Assembly (NCBI GenBank): GCA_023230455.1
Contig: JALNXH010000027.1
Coordinates: forward strand, 1-40,662
Length of the DNA stretch: 40,662 nt
Reading direction: 5' to 3'
DNA from: Rhodocyclaceae bacterium
Lineage (GTDB): Bacteria > Pseudomonadota > Gammaproteobacteria > Burkholderiales > Rhodocyclaceae
Below, piece after piece: positions 32,576 to 40,662 of this stretch (the stretch's first letter is position 1; every line of letters starts with the position of its first letter). The notes under the pieces were generated by a model. That model was not told the origin of the DNA, did no database searches, and was given only the letters and a program-made list of their open reading frames with translations. The position numbers and the translations under genes are program-made.

Positions 32576-32641
32576 CTGATGGCACCCAGTAACGGCATGG
32601 CTTTCGCTTCCGTTGCGATTGTAATAATCGAGTGGGAGCGA
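32576..32641 (+). repeat. guaA 3'-end-like attachment site D
   Basis: ATAATCGAGTGGGAGCGA (32624-32641) matches the other guaA-type cores except for one base that turns the stop TGA into CGA. 32576-32603 matches 25 of 28 bases at site B. No arm repeats are seen beside D. It lies 14 bp from the end of hyfI and so marks the border between the efflux cassette and the hyf operon. Confidence 0.65.
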
Positions 32642-32655
32642 TTCAGGAGCGAGGA

Positions 32656-33213
32656 CTATTTACGGCTATCGCGACACGTTGTGTTTTGGCCGTCCCGCCG
32701 GTGCACCGCCGCCAATATTCCTTGCAGCAGTGCGAGCGGGTCCGGGGGGCAGCCGGGCACGCTGACATCCACCGGGATGACCCGGTCTACGCGGCCGATG
32801 CAGGCATAGCTTTCGCCAAAAATTCCGCCATTGCAGGCGCAATCGCCGATAGCGACGACCAGCTTGGGTTCCGGCGTCGCCTCGTAGGTGCGTCGCAGCG
32901 CCAGTTCCATATTGCGCGAGACCGGTCCGGTGACCAGCAGCATGTCGGCATGGCGCGGACTGGCGACGAATTTGATGCCGTAGCCCTCTAGGTTGTAGTA
33001 CGCGTTATTGAGTGCGTGGATTTCCAGCTCGCAGCCGTTGCATGAGCCGGCATCGACCTGCCGGATGGTCAGTGCCTTGCCGAGGATCGAGAGGATTTCC
33101 TCCTGTATGCGGCCGGCCTCGGCCGCGCTTTCAGCCTCCTGCGCAGGGACGAATGCTGCGCCCGATTCGCTGCGCATCCCCGTTTTGACGATTTGCTTGA
33201 GCGTCTTCCACAT
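32656..33213 (-). CDS. hyfI: Hyf-like complex small subunit (NuoB/HyfI type)
   Basis: 185-residue NuoB/HyfI-type iron-sulfur subunit. C58 and C61 (SCNGCE), C125 (GDCAC) and C155 (PGCPPDP) are the four ligands of the proximal 4Fe-4S cluster and are all present. It should pair with the large subunit at 33213. ATG at 33213 shares one base with the stop of the previous gene (TGATG); upstream in-frame ATGs lie inside that gene. It is the last gene of the six-gene operon. No ferredoxin-like (HyfA/HyfH) gene is found in the operon, which is odd for a hydrogenase. Confidence 0.85.
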   Translation of the reverse strand: MWKTLKQIVKTGMRSESGAAFVPAQEAESAAEAGRIQEEILSILGKALTIRQVDAGSCNGCELEIHALNNAYYNLEGYGIKFVASPRHADMLLVTGPVSRNMELALRRTYEATPEPKLVVAIGDCACNGGIFGESYACIGRVDRVIPVDVSVPGCPPDPLALLQGILAAVHRRDGQNTTCRDSRK

Positions 33214-34760
33214 CAGAGATCGCTCCCCGAGTAACTCAAATTGAAGGATTTGTTGATCAGCGGGAAATCCGGAACGATGTTTCCGATGACCGCATGTTCG
33301 AGGGCCGGCCAGTTGTGCCATGACGGATCGTGGCAATGACAGCGCAGGATGCGCTCATCCTCGACTTCCAGCGCCACAAAGACTTCGCCGCGCCACCCCT
33401 CGATCCAGCCGGCGCCGACGCCTGCGCGGTGGGCAAACTGGTCGCTCACCAGCGGGCCCTCCGGCAGCCCGCGGGCGATAGCGCGGATCAGGCGCAGGGA
33501 CTCCAGCGCTTCCTCAAAGCGCACGATGACCCGCGCCGCAACGTCGCCATTGCGGTGGCTGGAGACCTTGAACTCCAGCTCGGAATAGGGAGCAACGGCG
33601 AAATCGGCGCGCAGGTCGGCGGTCATGCCGCTGGCGCGGCCGGCCATGCCGGTGACTCCCAACTGGTTGGCCAATTGCGGGCTGACGCGACCGGTACCGA
33701 TGAAACGGTCCTGCAAACCGGCATGGTCTTCGTAGATGTTGCGCAGCAGGCGGACATCGCGCTCAACGGCTTCACACTGGGCGACCAGTTGGTCGCAGCC
33801 CGCTGCGTCGATGTCGGTTGCGACGCCGCCCGGTACGATGCAGTCCATCAGGTAGCGGTGGCCGAACAGGGAGCGGTTCAGGCGCAGCCAGTCCTCCTTG
33901 AGCAGCATGAATTGCGATAGCCCGAACGCAAACGCCGCATCGTTGCCGAGGGCGCCCAGATCGCCGAGATGGTTGGCAACCCGTTCGCGTTCCAGCAACA
34001 GCGCACGCAGCCATGCGGCGCGTAACGGCAGCGCCATGCCACGGGCGGCTTCCAGCGCCATGCAATAGGCCCAGGCGAAAGCCACCGTCGAATCGCCCGA
34101 CACGCGCCCGGCGAGCCGGTGAGCGGTGGACGCCGGCAATCGCTCGAAGCGCTTTGCGGTGCCTTTGTGCGTATATCCCAGCCGTTCTTCCAGCCGCAGC
34201 ACTTTTTCGCCGACGACCGAGAAGCGAAAGTGGCCCGGCTCGATGATTCCGGCGTGGACCGGGCCGACGGCGATCTCATGTACGCCGTCACCTTCGACGC
34301 GCACGAAGGGATAGTCGGTCACCGATTGATCCGGGAAAGTTTCATTTCCCGTCGCTTCGCGACGCAGCGGAAAATGCACGCGCGGCCAAGCGCCGTGGTT
34401 CAGCCACGGACGCCGATCCTCGGCATCCGCGGCACGAATGCCGAGCAGATCGGCGGTCGCCCGCTGCATGCGCGCGGCGGCGGGAAACAGGTCGGAGAGA
34501 TCCGGGTAGGTCGAGTCCGCACCGGTCAATGGGAGTTCGATCCAGACCAGGCCTTCCTGTAGTGCGTAACTGGCCGCGACGACAAAAGCCGCCGCGCTTT
34601 CCTGTCGGCGATCGCTGCCCCACAGCGAAACCAGCCGCCCGCCGCCCGCGGCGACGGTCGCGGCGACGGCGATCCAGTCGGCGGGGCCGACGTTGCCGCG
34701 GAAGATGGGCAGCGGTGCAGTCAGCGGCGTCAGGGCGATGCCGAGGTCCGATAAAGGCAT
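33213..34760 (-). CDS. hyfG: Hyf-like large subunit lacking nickel ligands
   Basis: 515-residue fusion of a NuoC-like N-terminus (~1-150) and a NuoD/HycE-like catalytic domain. In [NiFe] hydrogenases the two nickel-binding motifs are R-x-C-G-x-C and D-P-C-x-x-C. Here they read RVSGDS (219-224: S221 and S224) and NLSYSG near the end (S509, G512), and there is no C-terminal extension to be cut by a maturation protease. The protein therefore cannot hold a NiFe site. Such 'energy-converting hydrogenase-related' (Ehr) complexes keep the membrane pump parts. Overlaps the small subunit gene by one base. Confidence 0.85.
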   Translation of the reverse strand: MPLSDLGIALTPLTAPLPIFRGNVGPADWIAVAATVAAGGGRLVSLWGSDRRQESAAAFVVAASYALQEGLVWIELPLTGADSTYPDLSDLFPAAARMQRATADLLGIRAADAEDRRPWLNHGAWPRVHFPLRREATGNETFPDQSVTDYPFVRVEGDGVHEIAVGPVHAGIIEPGHFRFSVVGEKVLRLEERLGYTHKGTAKRFERLPASTAHRLAGRVSGDSTVAFAWAYCMALEAARGMALPLRAAWLRALLLERERVANHLGDLGALGNDAAFAFGLSQFMLLKEDWLRLNRSLFGHRYLMDCIVPGGVATDIDAAGCDQLVAQCEAVERDVRLLRNIYEDHAGLQDRFIGTGRVSPQLANQLGVTGMAGRASGMTADLRADFAVAPYSELEFKVSSHRNGDVAARVIVRFEEALESLRLIRAIARGLPEGPLVSDQFAHRAGVGAGWIEGWRGEVFVALEVEDERILRCHCHDPSWHNWPALEHAVIGNIVPDFPLINKSFNLSYSGSDL

Positions 34761-34764
34761 GCGC

Positions 34765-36219
34765 TCAGCCCCCCATCATGCGTGCCGCCTGCTGGTACCA
34801 GGCATCCAGGTAGGGCGGGATATACAGGCCCAGCATCAGGCCCAGGCCCAGATGCGCAAATACCGGCAGCAGCGACGGCGGATGGGCCAGCGGTTTCAAT
34901 GTGGTGTGGCCGAAGACCATCGGCTGGACGCGGCTGAATATTCCGGCAAAGCCGACCCCCAGCGTCAGCAGCAGGAACGGTGTGGCCCACGGAAAGTCGC
35001 GCATTGCGGTGGTCAGTATCAGGAACTCGCTGGCGAATACTCCAAACGGCGGCATGCCGAGGATCGCCAGCGAACCCAGCATCAATCCCCAGCCCACGGA
35101 CGGGCTGACCTTGATCAGGCCGCGGATGTCTTCCATGAGTTGGCTTCCGGCTTTTTGCGCCGCATGCCCTACCGCAAAGAAAATCGCCGACTTCACCAGC
35201 GAGTGCAGGGTCATGTGCAGCAGCCCGGCGAAGTTGGCCACGGGGCCGCCCATGCCGAAGGCGAAGGTCATCAATCCCATATGTTCGATCGACGAATAGG
35301 CGAACATCCGCTTCACGTCTTTCTGCCGGTAGATGAAGAAGGCCCCGGCGACCGCCGAGAGCAAACCGAAGCCGATCATCAGGTCGCCGGCGAAACGAGT
35401 GTGCAGCGCGCCGTCGGTCAGTACCTTGCAGCGTATTACGGCGTAGAGCGCGACGTTCAGCAGCAAGCCCGACAGCACCGCCGAGATCGGCGTGGGGCCT
35501 TCGGCGTGGGCGTCCGGTAGCCAGTTATGTACGGGAACGAGGCCGACCTTGGTGCCGTAGCCGAGCAGCAGGAAGACGAAGGCCAGCGACATGATGGTCG
35601 GGTTGAGTTGCGTCTTGACGGCTTCGAGATTGGTCCATAACAGCGCGTGGCTGCCGTCGCCGATCGCGCGCTCCGCCGCCATGTAGAGCAGGATGGTGCC
35701 GAACAGCGCCTGGGCGATACCGACGCCGCAGAGGATGAAGTACTTCCACGCGGCTTCCAGGCTGGCAGGGGTGCGGTAGATCGACACCAGCAGCACGGTG
35801 GTTAGCGTGGCGGCTTCCATCGCCACCCAGAGCATGCCCATGCTGTTGGTCGTCAGCGCCAGCAGCATGGTGAAGGAAAACAGCTGGTACATGCTGAAAT
35901 ACAGGCGCATGCGGTTGGGTGTCATCTTGCCGTGGTCCTGCTCCACGCGCATGTAGGGGCGGGAGAAAATCGACGTGGTGAAACCGACGAATGCTGTCAG
36001 CGTGACCAAAAAAACGTTCAGCGGATCGATGAAGAACAGCTTGTCCCAGGCGAATTGCGGCCCGTTCGAGATGATTTGTGCCGTCAGTGCGGCGGCGGCG
36101 AGGAAGGTGCCCAGGCTGAGCGCCACATTGATGTTGCGGGCGTAGTCGCGCTGGCCGACGAGGGCCAGGATCAGAGCGCCGACGAGCGGGATGCCGAGGA
36201 CGAAGAGGAAGGCGCTCAT
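34765..36219 (-). CDS. hyfF: Hyf-like antiporter-type membrane subunit (HyfF)
   Basis: 484-residue proton-translocating membrane protein of the NuoL/M/N antiporter family (Proton_antipo_M). The central motif GTKVGLVPVHNWLPDAHAEGPTPISAVLSG contains the conserved lysine and P-T-P-x-S-A loop. About 13-14 membrane helices are apparent. It would move protons or sodium as part of the membrane arm of the complex. It begins 15 bases after hyfE and ends 4 bases before hyfG. Confidence 0.88.
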   Translation of the reverse strand: MSAFLFVLGIPLVGALILALVGQRDYARNINVALSLGTFLAAAALTAQIISNGPQFAWDKLFFIDPLNVFLVTLTAFVGFTTSIFSRPYMRVEQDHGKMTPNRMRLYFSMYQLFSFTMLLALTTNSMGMLWVAMEAATLTTVLLVSIYRTPASLEAAWKYFILCGVGIAQALFGTILLYMAAERAIGDGSHALLWTNLEAVKTQLNPTIMSLAFVFLLLGYGTKVGLVPVHNWLPDAHAEGPTPISAVLSGLLLNVALYAVIRCKVLTDGALHTRFAGDLMIGFGLLSAVAGAFFIYRQKDVKRMFAYSSIEHMGLMTFAFGMGGPVANFAGLLHMTLHSLVKSAIFFAVGHAAQKAGSQLMEDIRGLIKVSPSVGWGLMLGSLAILGMPPFGVFASEFLILTTAMRDFPWATPFLLLTLGVGFAGIFSRVQPMVFGHTTLKPLAHPPSLLPVFAHLGLGLMLGLYIPPYLDAWYQQAARMMGG

Positions 36220-36234
36220 GGTTTCATTCCGCTC

Positions 36235-36894
36235 TCAATCTTCCTTCAACTTTTCGAGATTGCGGATATCCAGGCTGTCGAACTGCTCGCGGATCTGGAA
36301 CATGAACACGCCCATGATGAGCACGCCGACCAGGATGTCGAGCGCGATGCCGAGTTCGACCACCATCGGCATGCCGTAGGTGGTCGACGTGGCGGCGAAG
36401 AACAGAGCGTTTTCCATGGAGAGAAAGCCGATGACCTGCGGCACCGCTTTCGACCGGGTAATCATCATCATGAAGGAAAGCAGCACGCAGGCCAGGGCGA
36501 TGCCCAGCGTGCCGCGCGCGACCGAGCTGGAAAGCTGGGAAATGGGCAGCGCGAGGTTGAAGGCGAGCACGACCAGCACGATGCCGATCAGCATCACCGT
36601 CGGAATATTGATCAGCGTTTCCACGTCCCAGCGCACATTCAAGCGGCGAATCAGGCGATGCAGCATGTAGGGAATCAGGAACACCTTGAGCGTCAGCGTC
36701 AGTGCAGCCGAGTAATACAGATGGTGCTGATTCGTGACGTAGGCAACCACCACGGTGGAGCCGACGACCGCAAGACCTTGCAGGGTGAACAGGTGAATCA
36801 AACTCAGGATGCGGCGCTGGGTGAGCATCGCGAAGGCCAGCATGAGGATGATCGCGGCAAACAGATTGATGAGCTGGGGAACGAGCGCCGCCAT
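36235..36894 (-). CDS. hyfE: Hyf-like membrane subunit (HyfE/NuoK-like)
   Basis: 219-residue membrane protein with about six to seven hydrophobic segments and a NuoK-like C-terminal half (IGFLSMENALFFAATSTTYGMPMVVELGIALDILVGVLIMGVFMFQI). The glutamates in MEN and VELG correspond to the functional acids of NuoK-like subunits. Start is 3 bases after the stop of hyfC. The length fits E. coli HyfE. Confidence 0.85.
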   Translation of the reverse strand: MAALVPQLINLFAAIILMLAFAMLTQRRILSLIHLFTLQGLAVVGSTVVVAYVTNQHHLYYSAALTLTLKVFLIPYMLHRLIRRLNVRWDVETLINIPTVMLIGIVLVVLAFNLALPISQLSSSVARGTLGIALACVLLSFMMMITRSKAVPQVIGFLSMENALFFAATSTTYGMPMVVELGIALDILVGVLIMGVFMFQIREQFDSLDIRNLEKLKED

Positions 36895-36897
36895 GAT

Positions 36898-37845
36898 TCA
36901 GGCACCGAGCAGGAAGTGGACCAGCATGCCGATGACGGCGAGCAAAAAGGCGGTGGCGAGAAATTCCGGCACGCGAAATATCCGCATCTTGGCGCTCAAG
37001 GTTTCGATCAATGCCAATAATGCGCCGCCTATCGCCAGCTTGATCAGCATGGCCGGCAAGGCGAAAAGCAAGGTCATCGGATCCTGCGCTTCGGCGATTC
37101 CCCAAGGCAGGAACAATGCCAGCCCGATGCAGGAGTAGGCGAACAGCTTGAGCGCCGCAGCCCATTCCAACAGCGCCAGATGCCGTCCGGAATATTCGAG
37201 GATCAGCGCCTCATGGATCATGGTGAGTTCGAGGTGCGTGGTGGGATTGTCGATCGGGACCCGCGCATTCTCGGCGAAGGACACCATGCTGAAGGCAATC
37301 CCCGCAAACGCCAGGCTGGGGTAGATGGCCAGATCCTTGTGCACCATATGCTCGACGATGCCGGTCAGTGCAGTGGACTGGCTGATCAGCGACGACGTAA
37401 ACAGCACCATCAGCAGCGCCGGTTCGGCGAGGAAGCCGATCAGCATCTCGCGTCGTGCGCCGAGCGAGCCGAAGGCGGTGCCGATGTCCATCGCCGCCAG
37501 CGAGATGAAGACGCGGGCCATGGCGAACAGGCCGACCAGGGCGATCGCATCGGCCGCCGGCGATAAAGGCAGGTCGGTCGACAGTGTCGGGACGATCCCG
37601 CAGGACAAAAGCATGCAGCCGAAAACCACGTAGGGCGCGATGCGGAACAGCGGCGAGGCGGTTTCGGCGACCACCGACTCCTTGTTGAACAGTTTGTTCA
37701 GCATGCGGTAGGGCTGGAACAGGCCAGGACCGGATCGGTTCTGCAACCATGCCCGGCATTGGTTGACCCAGCCGAGCAGCAGCGGCGCGACGACCAACGC
37801 GGTGAAGATCGCCAGCAACTGGGAAAGCGTGCCGGAGATCGTCAT
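36898..37845 (-). CDS. hyfC: Hyf-like membrane anchor (HyfC/NuoH-like)
   Basis: 315-residue NuoH-like membrane subunit that connects the soluble module to the antiporter subunits. AENARVPIDNPTTHLELTMIHEALILEYSG is the conserved NuoH/HycD loop with its acidic residues. About eight membrane helices. ATG at 37845 overlaps the hyfB stop by 4 bases (ATGA); longer in-frame extensions lie inside hyfB. Intact. Confidence 0.88.
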   Translation of the reverse strand: MTISGTLSQLLAIFTALVVAPLLLGWVNQCRAWLQNRSGPGLFQPYRMLNKLFNKESVVAETASPLFRIAPYVVFGCMLLSCGIVPTLSTDLPLSPAADAIALVGLFAMARVFISLAAMDIGTAFGSLGARREMLIGFLAEPALLMVLFTSSLISQSTALTGIVEHMVHKDLAIYPSLAFAGIAFSMVSFAENARVPIDNPTTHLELTMIHEALILEYSGRHLALLEWAAALKLFAYSCIGLALFLPWGIAEAQDPMTLLFALPAMLIKLAIGGALLALIETLSAKMRIFRVPEFLATAFLLAVIGMLVHFLLGA

Positions 37846-39845
37846 CGCGGCACCAGCATCAACATGAACAGCAGGGTCAGGAAGCTGTAGAGCAGGTAGA
37901 TCGCAATGCGGCCCTGCTGGAGGCGCCCGATTTGGCGCGCGAGGCGCTCCACCAGCCGGGCCAGCGGCAAATACAGCCGATGCCAGAAGTGATCGCTGAC
38001 CACGACTCGGTAAACCGGTTGCTTGTCGGAGGGCAGGGGGAGATGGCGTTCGAGACGAAAGAAGGGCTCGAAGATCTGCCGGATTGGTTGCCCGAAGCCT
38101 TCCGCCGTGTCCTGCATCCGCTCCGTCTGCCAGGGATGGCCGCAATCCCATGGCGCGGCGCGGCGTAGGCGGCCGTGATAAAGCAGGCGCACCAGCAAAT
38201 AGGCCAGCGAGAGACAAGCGAACACGCCGAGCAGGAAAAACAGCGGTCCGTAGCTCGCCCGCTCGATGGATGTCGGCGCCAGCAGCCACCAATGCGTGGC
38301 GGAAGCTCCGAGTCCGTGGCCAACCAGCACCCGGGTGACCGGGTCGATAAACCGGATCATCAGCGTCGGAAACAAGCCCAAACCGATGCACCACGCGGCC
38401 AGCCAGATCATCCCGAGTTTTTCCAGGAAGTCGGCGTCATGGGCATCGCGCAGTTTTTCCTCACGCGGCTGGCCGAGAAAAATGACTCCGAAAAATTTGA
38501 CCATCGCATAGGCTGCCAGCGCAGCAATCAACGCAATGGCGGCGGCCACGATCGGAATCAGCATATTGAGGAAGGGGTCGGGCAGCCCAGGGGTGAACAG
38601 GAAGCTCTGGAGCAGCAACCATTCCGAAACGAATCCCGAAAAGGGCGGCAGGCCCGAACTGGTCAGCGCCCCGATCAACATCAGCCAGGCCACCCAGGGC
38701 ATGTAACGCATCAATCCGCCGAGATGGCCGAGGCTACGCTCGTTGGTCGCGTGCAGCACGGCGCCGGTGCCGAGAAACAGGAGACTCTTGAAGAATGCGT
38801 GGCTGGCGACGTGATACAGGCAGGCAGTTAATGCCAATGCGGCGAGGATCGCCATGCCATAGGCTTTGAAGATCAAGCCGAGTCCGATGGCGGCAAGCAG
38901 CAGGCCGATGTTTTCGATCGACGAATAGGCCAGCAGGCGCTTCATGTCGCTCTGCGCGGTTGCGAAAACCACACCGAACAGTGCGGTCGCCAGGCCCAGC
39001 GACAGCAGCGCCACGCCCCACCACCAAAGCTGCATGTGCAGCAGGTCGAAGCACACGCGCAGCAAACCGTAGATGGCGGTTTTCAGCATCACCCCGCTCA
39101 TCAGCGCCGAGACCGGTGAAGGCGCTGCCGGATGGGCTTCCGGAAGCCAGACGTGCAGCGGCAGCATCCCCGCCTTGGCGCCGAAGCCGAGGGTTGCCAG
39201 CAGAAACGCGGCCGACGCCCAGAACGGCGAGAGCGTCTGCGCCCGCATGCCGGCAAAACTGTAATTCCCCGAATTCGCCTGGAGTACGCCGAAGCAGAGC
39301 AGGATCGCCAATGCGCCTACATGCGCGATCAACAAGTAAAGGAAGCCCGCCTGTCTAATTTCCGGGACTTTGTGATTGGCGGTGACGAGGAAGAAGGAGG
39401 CCAACGCCATGGTTTCCCACGCCACCATGAAAGCGTAGGCATCGTCGGCCAGCACCACCAAGGCCATGGCGGCGAGGAAAAAATGATATTCGAGGCACAG
39501 GAGCCCGGGCGGCGTGCCCTCTCCCTTGCGAAAGTAGCCGGCGGCGAAGGCAGAAATGCCGGCGCTGGCGGCACCGATGATGAAAAGAAAAAAGGCGGCG
39601 AGCGCGTCCAGCCTCAGGTGAAACGGCAGTTGCGGGAGACCGAGGGGCAGGATGGCGACTTGCACATCGTCGGCTATGGCGAAGGCGGCAGTCGCGGCCA
39701 GGATCAGACCACCCATGCTGCCGAGCGGAAACAGGATGCGCGCAACGAAGGAAAACCGCCGCAGGGCAAATAGGCCTGCCAGGCCGACGCCCAGCCAAAT
39801 CGCTATAACCAGCAGAACCCAGTCGATCGCTAACCAGTCAAGCAT
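37842..39845 (-). CDS. hyfB: Hyf-like large antiporter-type subunit (HyfB)
   Basis: 667-residue NuoL-like membrane subunit with about 15 membrane helices plus a C-terminal part on the cytoplasmic/lateral side. GFGAKAGMLPLHVWLPEAHPAAPSPVSALMSG is the central antiporter motif. Length close to E. coli HyfB. It is the first gene of the operon hyfB-C-E-F-G-I, all genes being spaced by -4 to +15 bases. No HyfD-like gene is present. A ribbon-helix-helix gene lies 202 bp upstream on the same strand. No strong Shine-Dalgarno ahead of the ATG. Confidence 0.88.
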   Translation of the reverse strand: MLDWLAIDWVLLVIAIWLGVGLAGLFALRRFSFVARILFPLGSMGGLILAATAAFAIADDVQVAILPLGLPQLPFHLRLDALAAFFLFIIGAASAGISAFAAGYFRKGEGTPPGLLCLEYHFFLAAMALVVLADDAYAFMVAWETMALASFFLVTANHKVPEIRQAGFLYLLIAHVGALAILLCFGVLQANSGNYSFAGMRAQTLSPFWASAAFLLATLGFGAKAGMLPLHVWLPEAHPAAPSPVSALMSGVMLKTAIYGLLRVCFDLLHMQLWWWGVALLSLGLATALFGVVFATAQSDMKRLLAYSSIENIGLLLAAIGLGLIFKAYGMAILAALALTACLYHVASHAFFKSLLFLGTGAVLHATNERSLGHLGGLMRYMPWVAWLMLIGALTSSGLPPFSGFVSEWLLLQSFLFTPGLPDPFLNMLIPIVAAAIALIAALAAYAMVKFFGVIFLGQPREEKLRDAHDADFLEKLGMIWLAAWCIGLGLFPTLMIRFIDPVTRVLVGHGLGASATHWWLLAPTSIERASYGPLFFLLGVFACLSLAYLLVRLLYHGRLRRAAPWDCGHPWQTERMQDTAEGFGQPIRQIFEPFFRLERHLPLPSDKQPVYRVVVSDHFWHRLYLPLARLVERLARQIGRLQQGRIAIYLLYSFLTLLFMLMLVPR

Positions 39846-40047
39846 CGCGGGACATTATCCGAAGGTCCGATTTACGTGCGAGGACAGCGTCGGGGGCAAC
39901 GCCGGGAGCAGGGTGGGCGACGGGGCTTCATCGGGGAGGATTATCTCCTCCATAAGGCGACGCATTGAGTCGAAAACTCCGGGATTGGACATTATTAGAT
40001 GTGCGGCCGGCGCAATTCGATTTGCGATGTTTTCCCGCGCCAGCGCG

Positions 40048-40242
40048 CTACTCCGCGTTGGCCACATTCGAGCGCAGCCACTCCGGAATTTCGCGGTTCC
40101 CGGCGTTTTCGACGATGTACTGCCGAATCAACTGGCGGACGACCTGGGATGGCGTCAAATCCTTGGCGGCACAGATGTCGTCGAACAGTTTCTTCTTGTC
40201 CGGATCGATCAGTACGGTAAGGCGGGCAGTTCGATTTTCCAT
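40048..40242 (-). CDS. ribbon-helix-helix (CopG/Arc-like) DNA-binding protein
   Basis: 64-residue protein. RLTVLIDPDKKKLFDDICAAKDLTPSQVVRQLIRQYI is a plain ribbon-helix-helix domain with the N-terminal strand RLTVLI; little remains outside it. No toxin gene adjoins, so it is more likely a transcriptional regulator than an antitoxin. Candidates for control are the hyf operon 202 bp downstream and pckG, divergent at 40432. The palindrome at 40341-40357 is a possible target. No Shine-Dalgarno seen. Confidence 0.75.
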   Translation of the reverse strand: MENRTARLTVLIDPDKKKLFDDICAAKDLTPSQVVRQLIRQYIVENAGNREIPEWLRSNVANAE

Positions 40243-40340
40243 GGGCGTGGCGACAAGAGGGTGGTGCGGGACGGTGCGTTATTTTGGCGCATCTTGTTGC
40301 GTATGCGTCAGACTTGAATGATTCAAAGATTAGCATATGT

Positions 40341-40357
40341 GCTGCTTATAAAGCAGC
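40341..40357. promoter_or_regulatory. palindrome in the divergent region before pckG
   Basis: GCTGCTT-ATA-AAGCAGC is a perfect 7-bp inverted repeat. TATAAT (40375-40380) lies 17 bp further right in a very AT-rich stretch and may be the pckG -10; no matching -35 is evident, so activation or an unusual promoter is possible. Confidence 0.4.
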
Positions 40358-40431
40358 TTTTATGTGCGTGATATTATAATAATATTAAAATAGAACCGAG
40401 TTTCTTACTTCGCAAAAAGGAGTCTCTTCCA

Positions 40432-40662
40432 ATGAACCACGGCAACGAAGTCGTTGATCCTTGTAATGCCCCGTCTTATGTCCAGCACGCTCGTTTGAAG
40501 GCCTGGGTTGCCGAAGTAGCGGCCATGACGGAGCCTGAAGCGGTGGTCTGGTGTGATGGGACGGAGGAAGAAGCGGAGGGACTGTTTGCGCAGATGGTGG
40601 AAGCGGGCAGCCTGATCAAGCTGAACGAAGCGAAGCGGCCGAATTCGTACCTGGCGCTGTCC
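40432..40662 (+). CDS. pckG: phosphoenolpyruvate carboxykinase (GTP), N-terminal part
   Basis: The first 77 codons run open to the end of the window. VVWCDGTEEEAEGLFAQM and LIKLNEAKRPNSYLA are characteristic of GTP-dependent PEP carboxykinase, which turns oxaloacetate into phosphoenolpyruvate in gluconeogenesis. ATG at 40432 has AAAGGAG nine bases upstream. The rest of the gene, including the active site, lies outside. Family recognised from the N-terminal motifs. Confidence 0.85.
   Translation, partial: MNHGNEVVDPCNAPSYVQHARLKAWVAEVAAMTEPEAVVWCDGTEEEAEGLFAQMVEAGSLIKLNEAKRPNSYLALS

Noticed and set aside
32624..32809. Site D as a real guaA C-terminus or a short gene reading through it
   Set aside because: No guaA-like protein precedes it, the stop codon is mutated, and the frame runs antisense into hyfI.
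35932..37020. 362-residue plus-strand frame opposite hyfF/E/C
   Set aside because: Rich in His, Asp, Glu and Gln; mirror of membrane-protein codons, no domain.

Overview
The window looks like a chromosomal accessory region of a GC-rich proteobacterium, most likely a betaproteobacterium of the Rhodocyclales/Nitrosomonadales type. This is inferred from gene style, base composition, a GTP-type pckG and a Hyf-like membrane complex; no rRNA or marker gene confirms it. No tRNA, rRNA, CRISPR array, transposase or integrase gene was found.

Layout. 182-1912 is a K+/H+ antiporter gene (minus). 2490-3271 is a DUF1778/GNAT (TacAT-like) toxin-antitoxin pair. 3838-11518 holds an orphan AbiEi-like gene (minus), then a tightly coupled plus-strand operon: AbiEi antitoxin, AbiEii nucleotidyltransferase toxin, a primase-helicase of the TOTE type, a SNF2 helicase with a SWIM-like zinc motif, and a small HTH gene. 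12201-14998 (minus) is a SIR2-HerA defence pair. 15294-22914 (plus) is a WYL regulator followed by a complete Wadjet jetABCD operon. 22926-23603 (minus) is an unrecognised gene. 23759-24732 holds a second copy of the HTH gene and a CopG/ParE pair. 25257-32548 is an RND efflux module with its TetR regulator and an SDR enzyme. 32656-39845 (minus) is a six-gene Hyf-like operon whose 'large hydrogenase subunit' lacks the nickel-ligand cysteines. 40048-40242 (minus) is a ribbon-helix-helix gene, and the window ends inside pckG.

How the island was built. Four copies of a short sequence equal to the 3' end of guaA (GMP synthase, ...IEWE-stop), all in the same orientation, lie at 3522, 11751, 25028 and 32624. 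They partition the region into cassettes: AbiE-TOTE; SIR2-HerA plus Wadjet plus toxin-antitoxin; and RND efflux. The guaA 3' end is a known integration hotspot for tyrosine-integrase islands. At three of the copies, direct repeats spaced 12-13 bp lie upstream of the core, as expected for integrase arm sites. The integrases themselves are gone, so these look like stacked, immobilised islands. A second, unrelated pair of composite palindromic sites (2355-2395 and 24027-24067) brackets most of the defence genes.

How the genes work together. The centre of the window is a multi-layer anti-phage/anti-plasmid island: Wadjet (plasmid cleavage), SIR2-HerA (NAD+ depletion type), and an AbiE toxin-antitoxin physically coupled to a TOTE primase-helicase and a SNF2 remodeller. 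The AbiE-TOTE-SNF2 operon is the best candidate for an undescribed composite system. The two HTH paralogues (60 of 82 residues identical) share a palindromic operator, TCAACG-N2-CGTTGA. A third copy of this operator at 3766-3834 has no gene behind it, which marks a rearrangement junction next to the orphan AbiEi-like gene.
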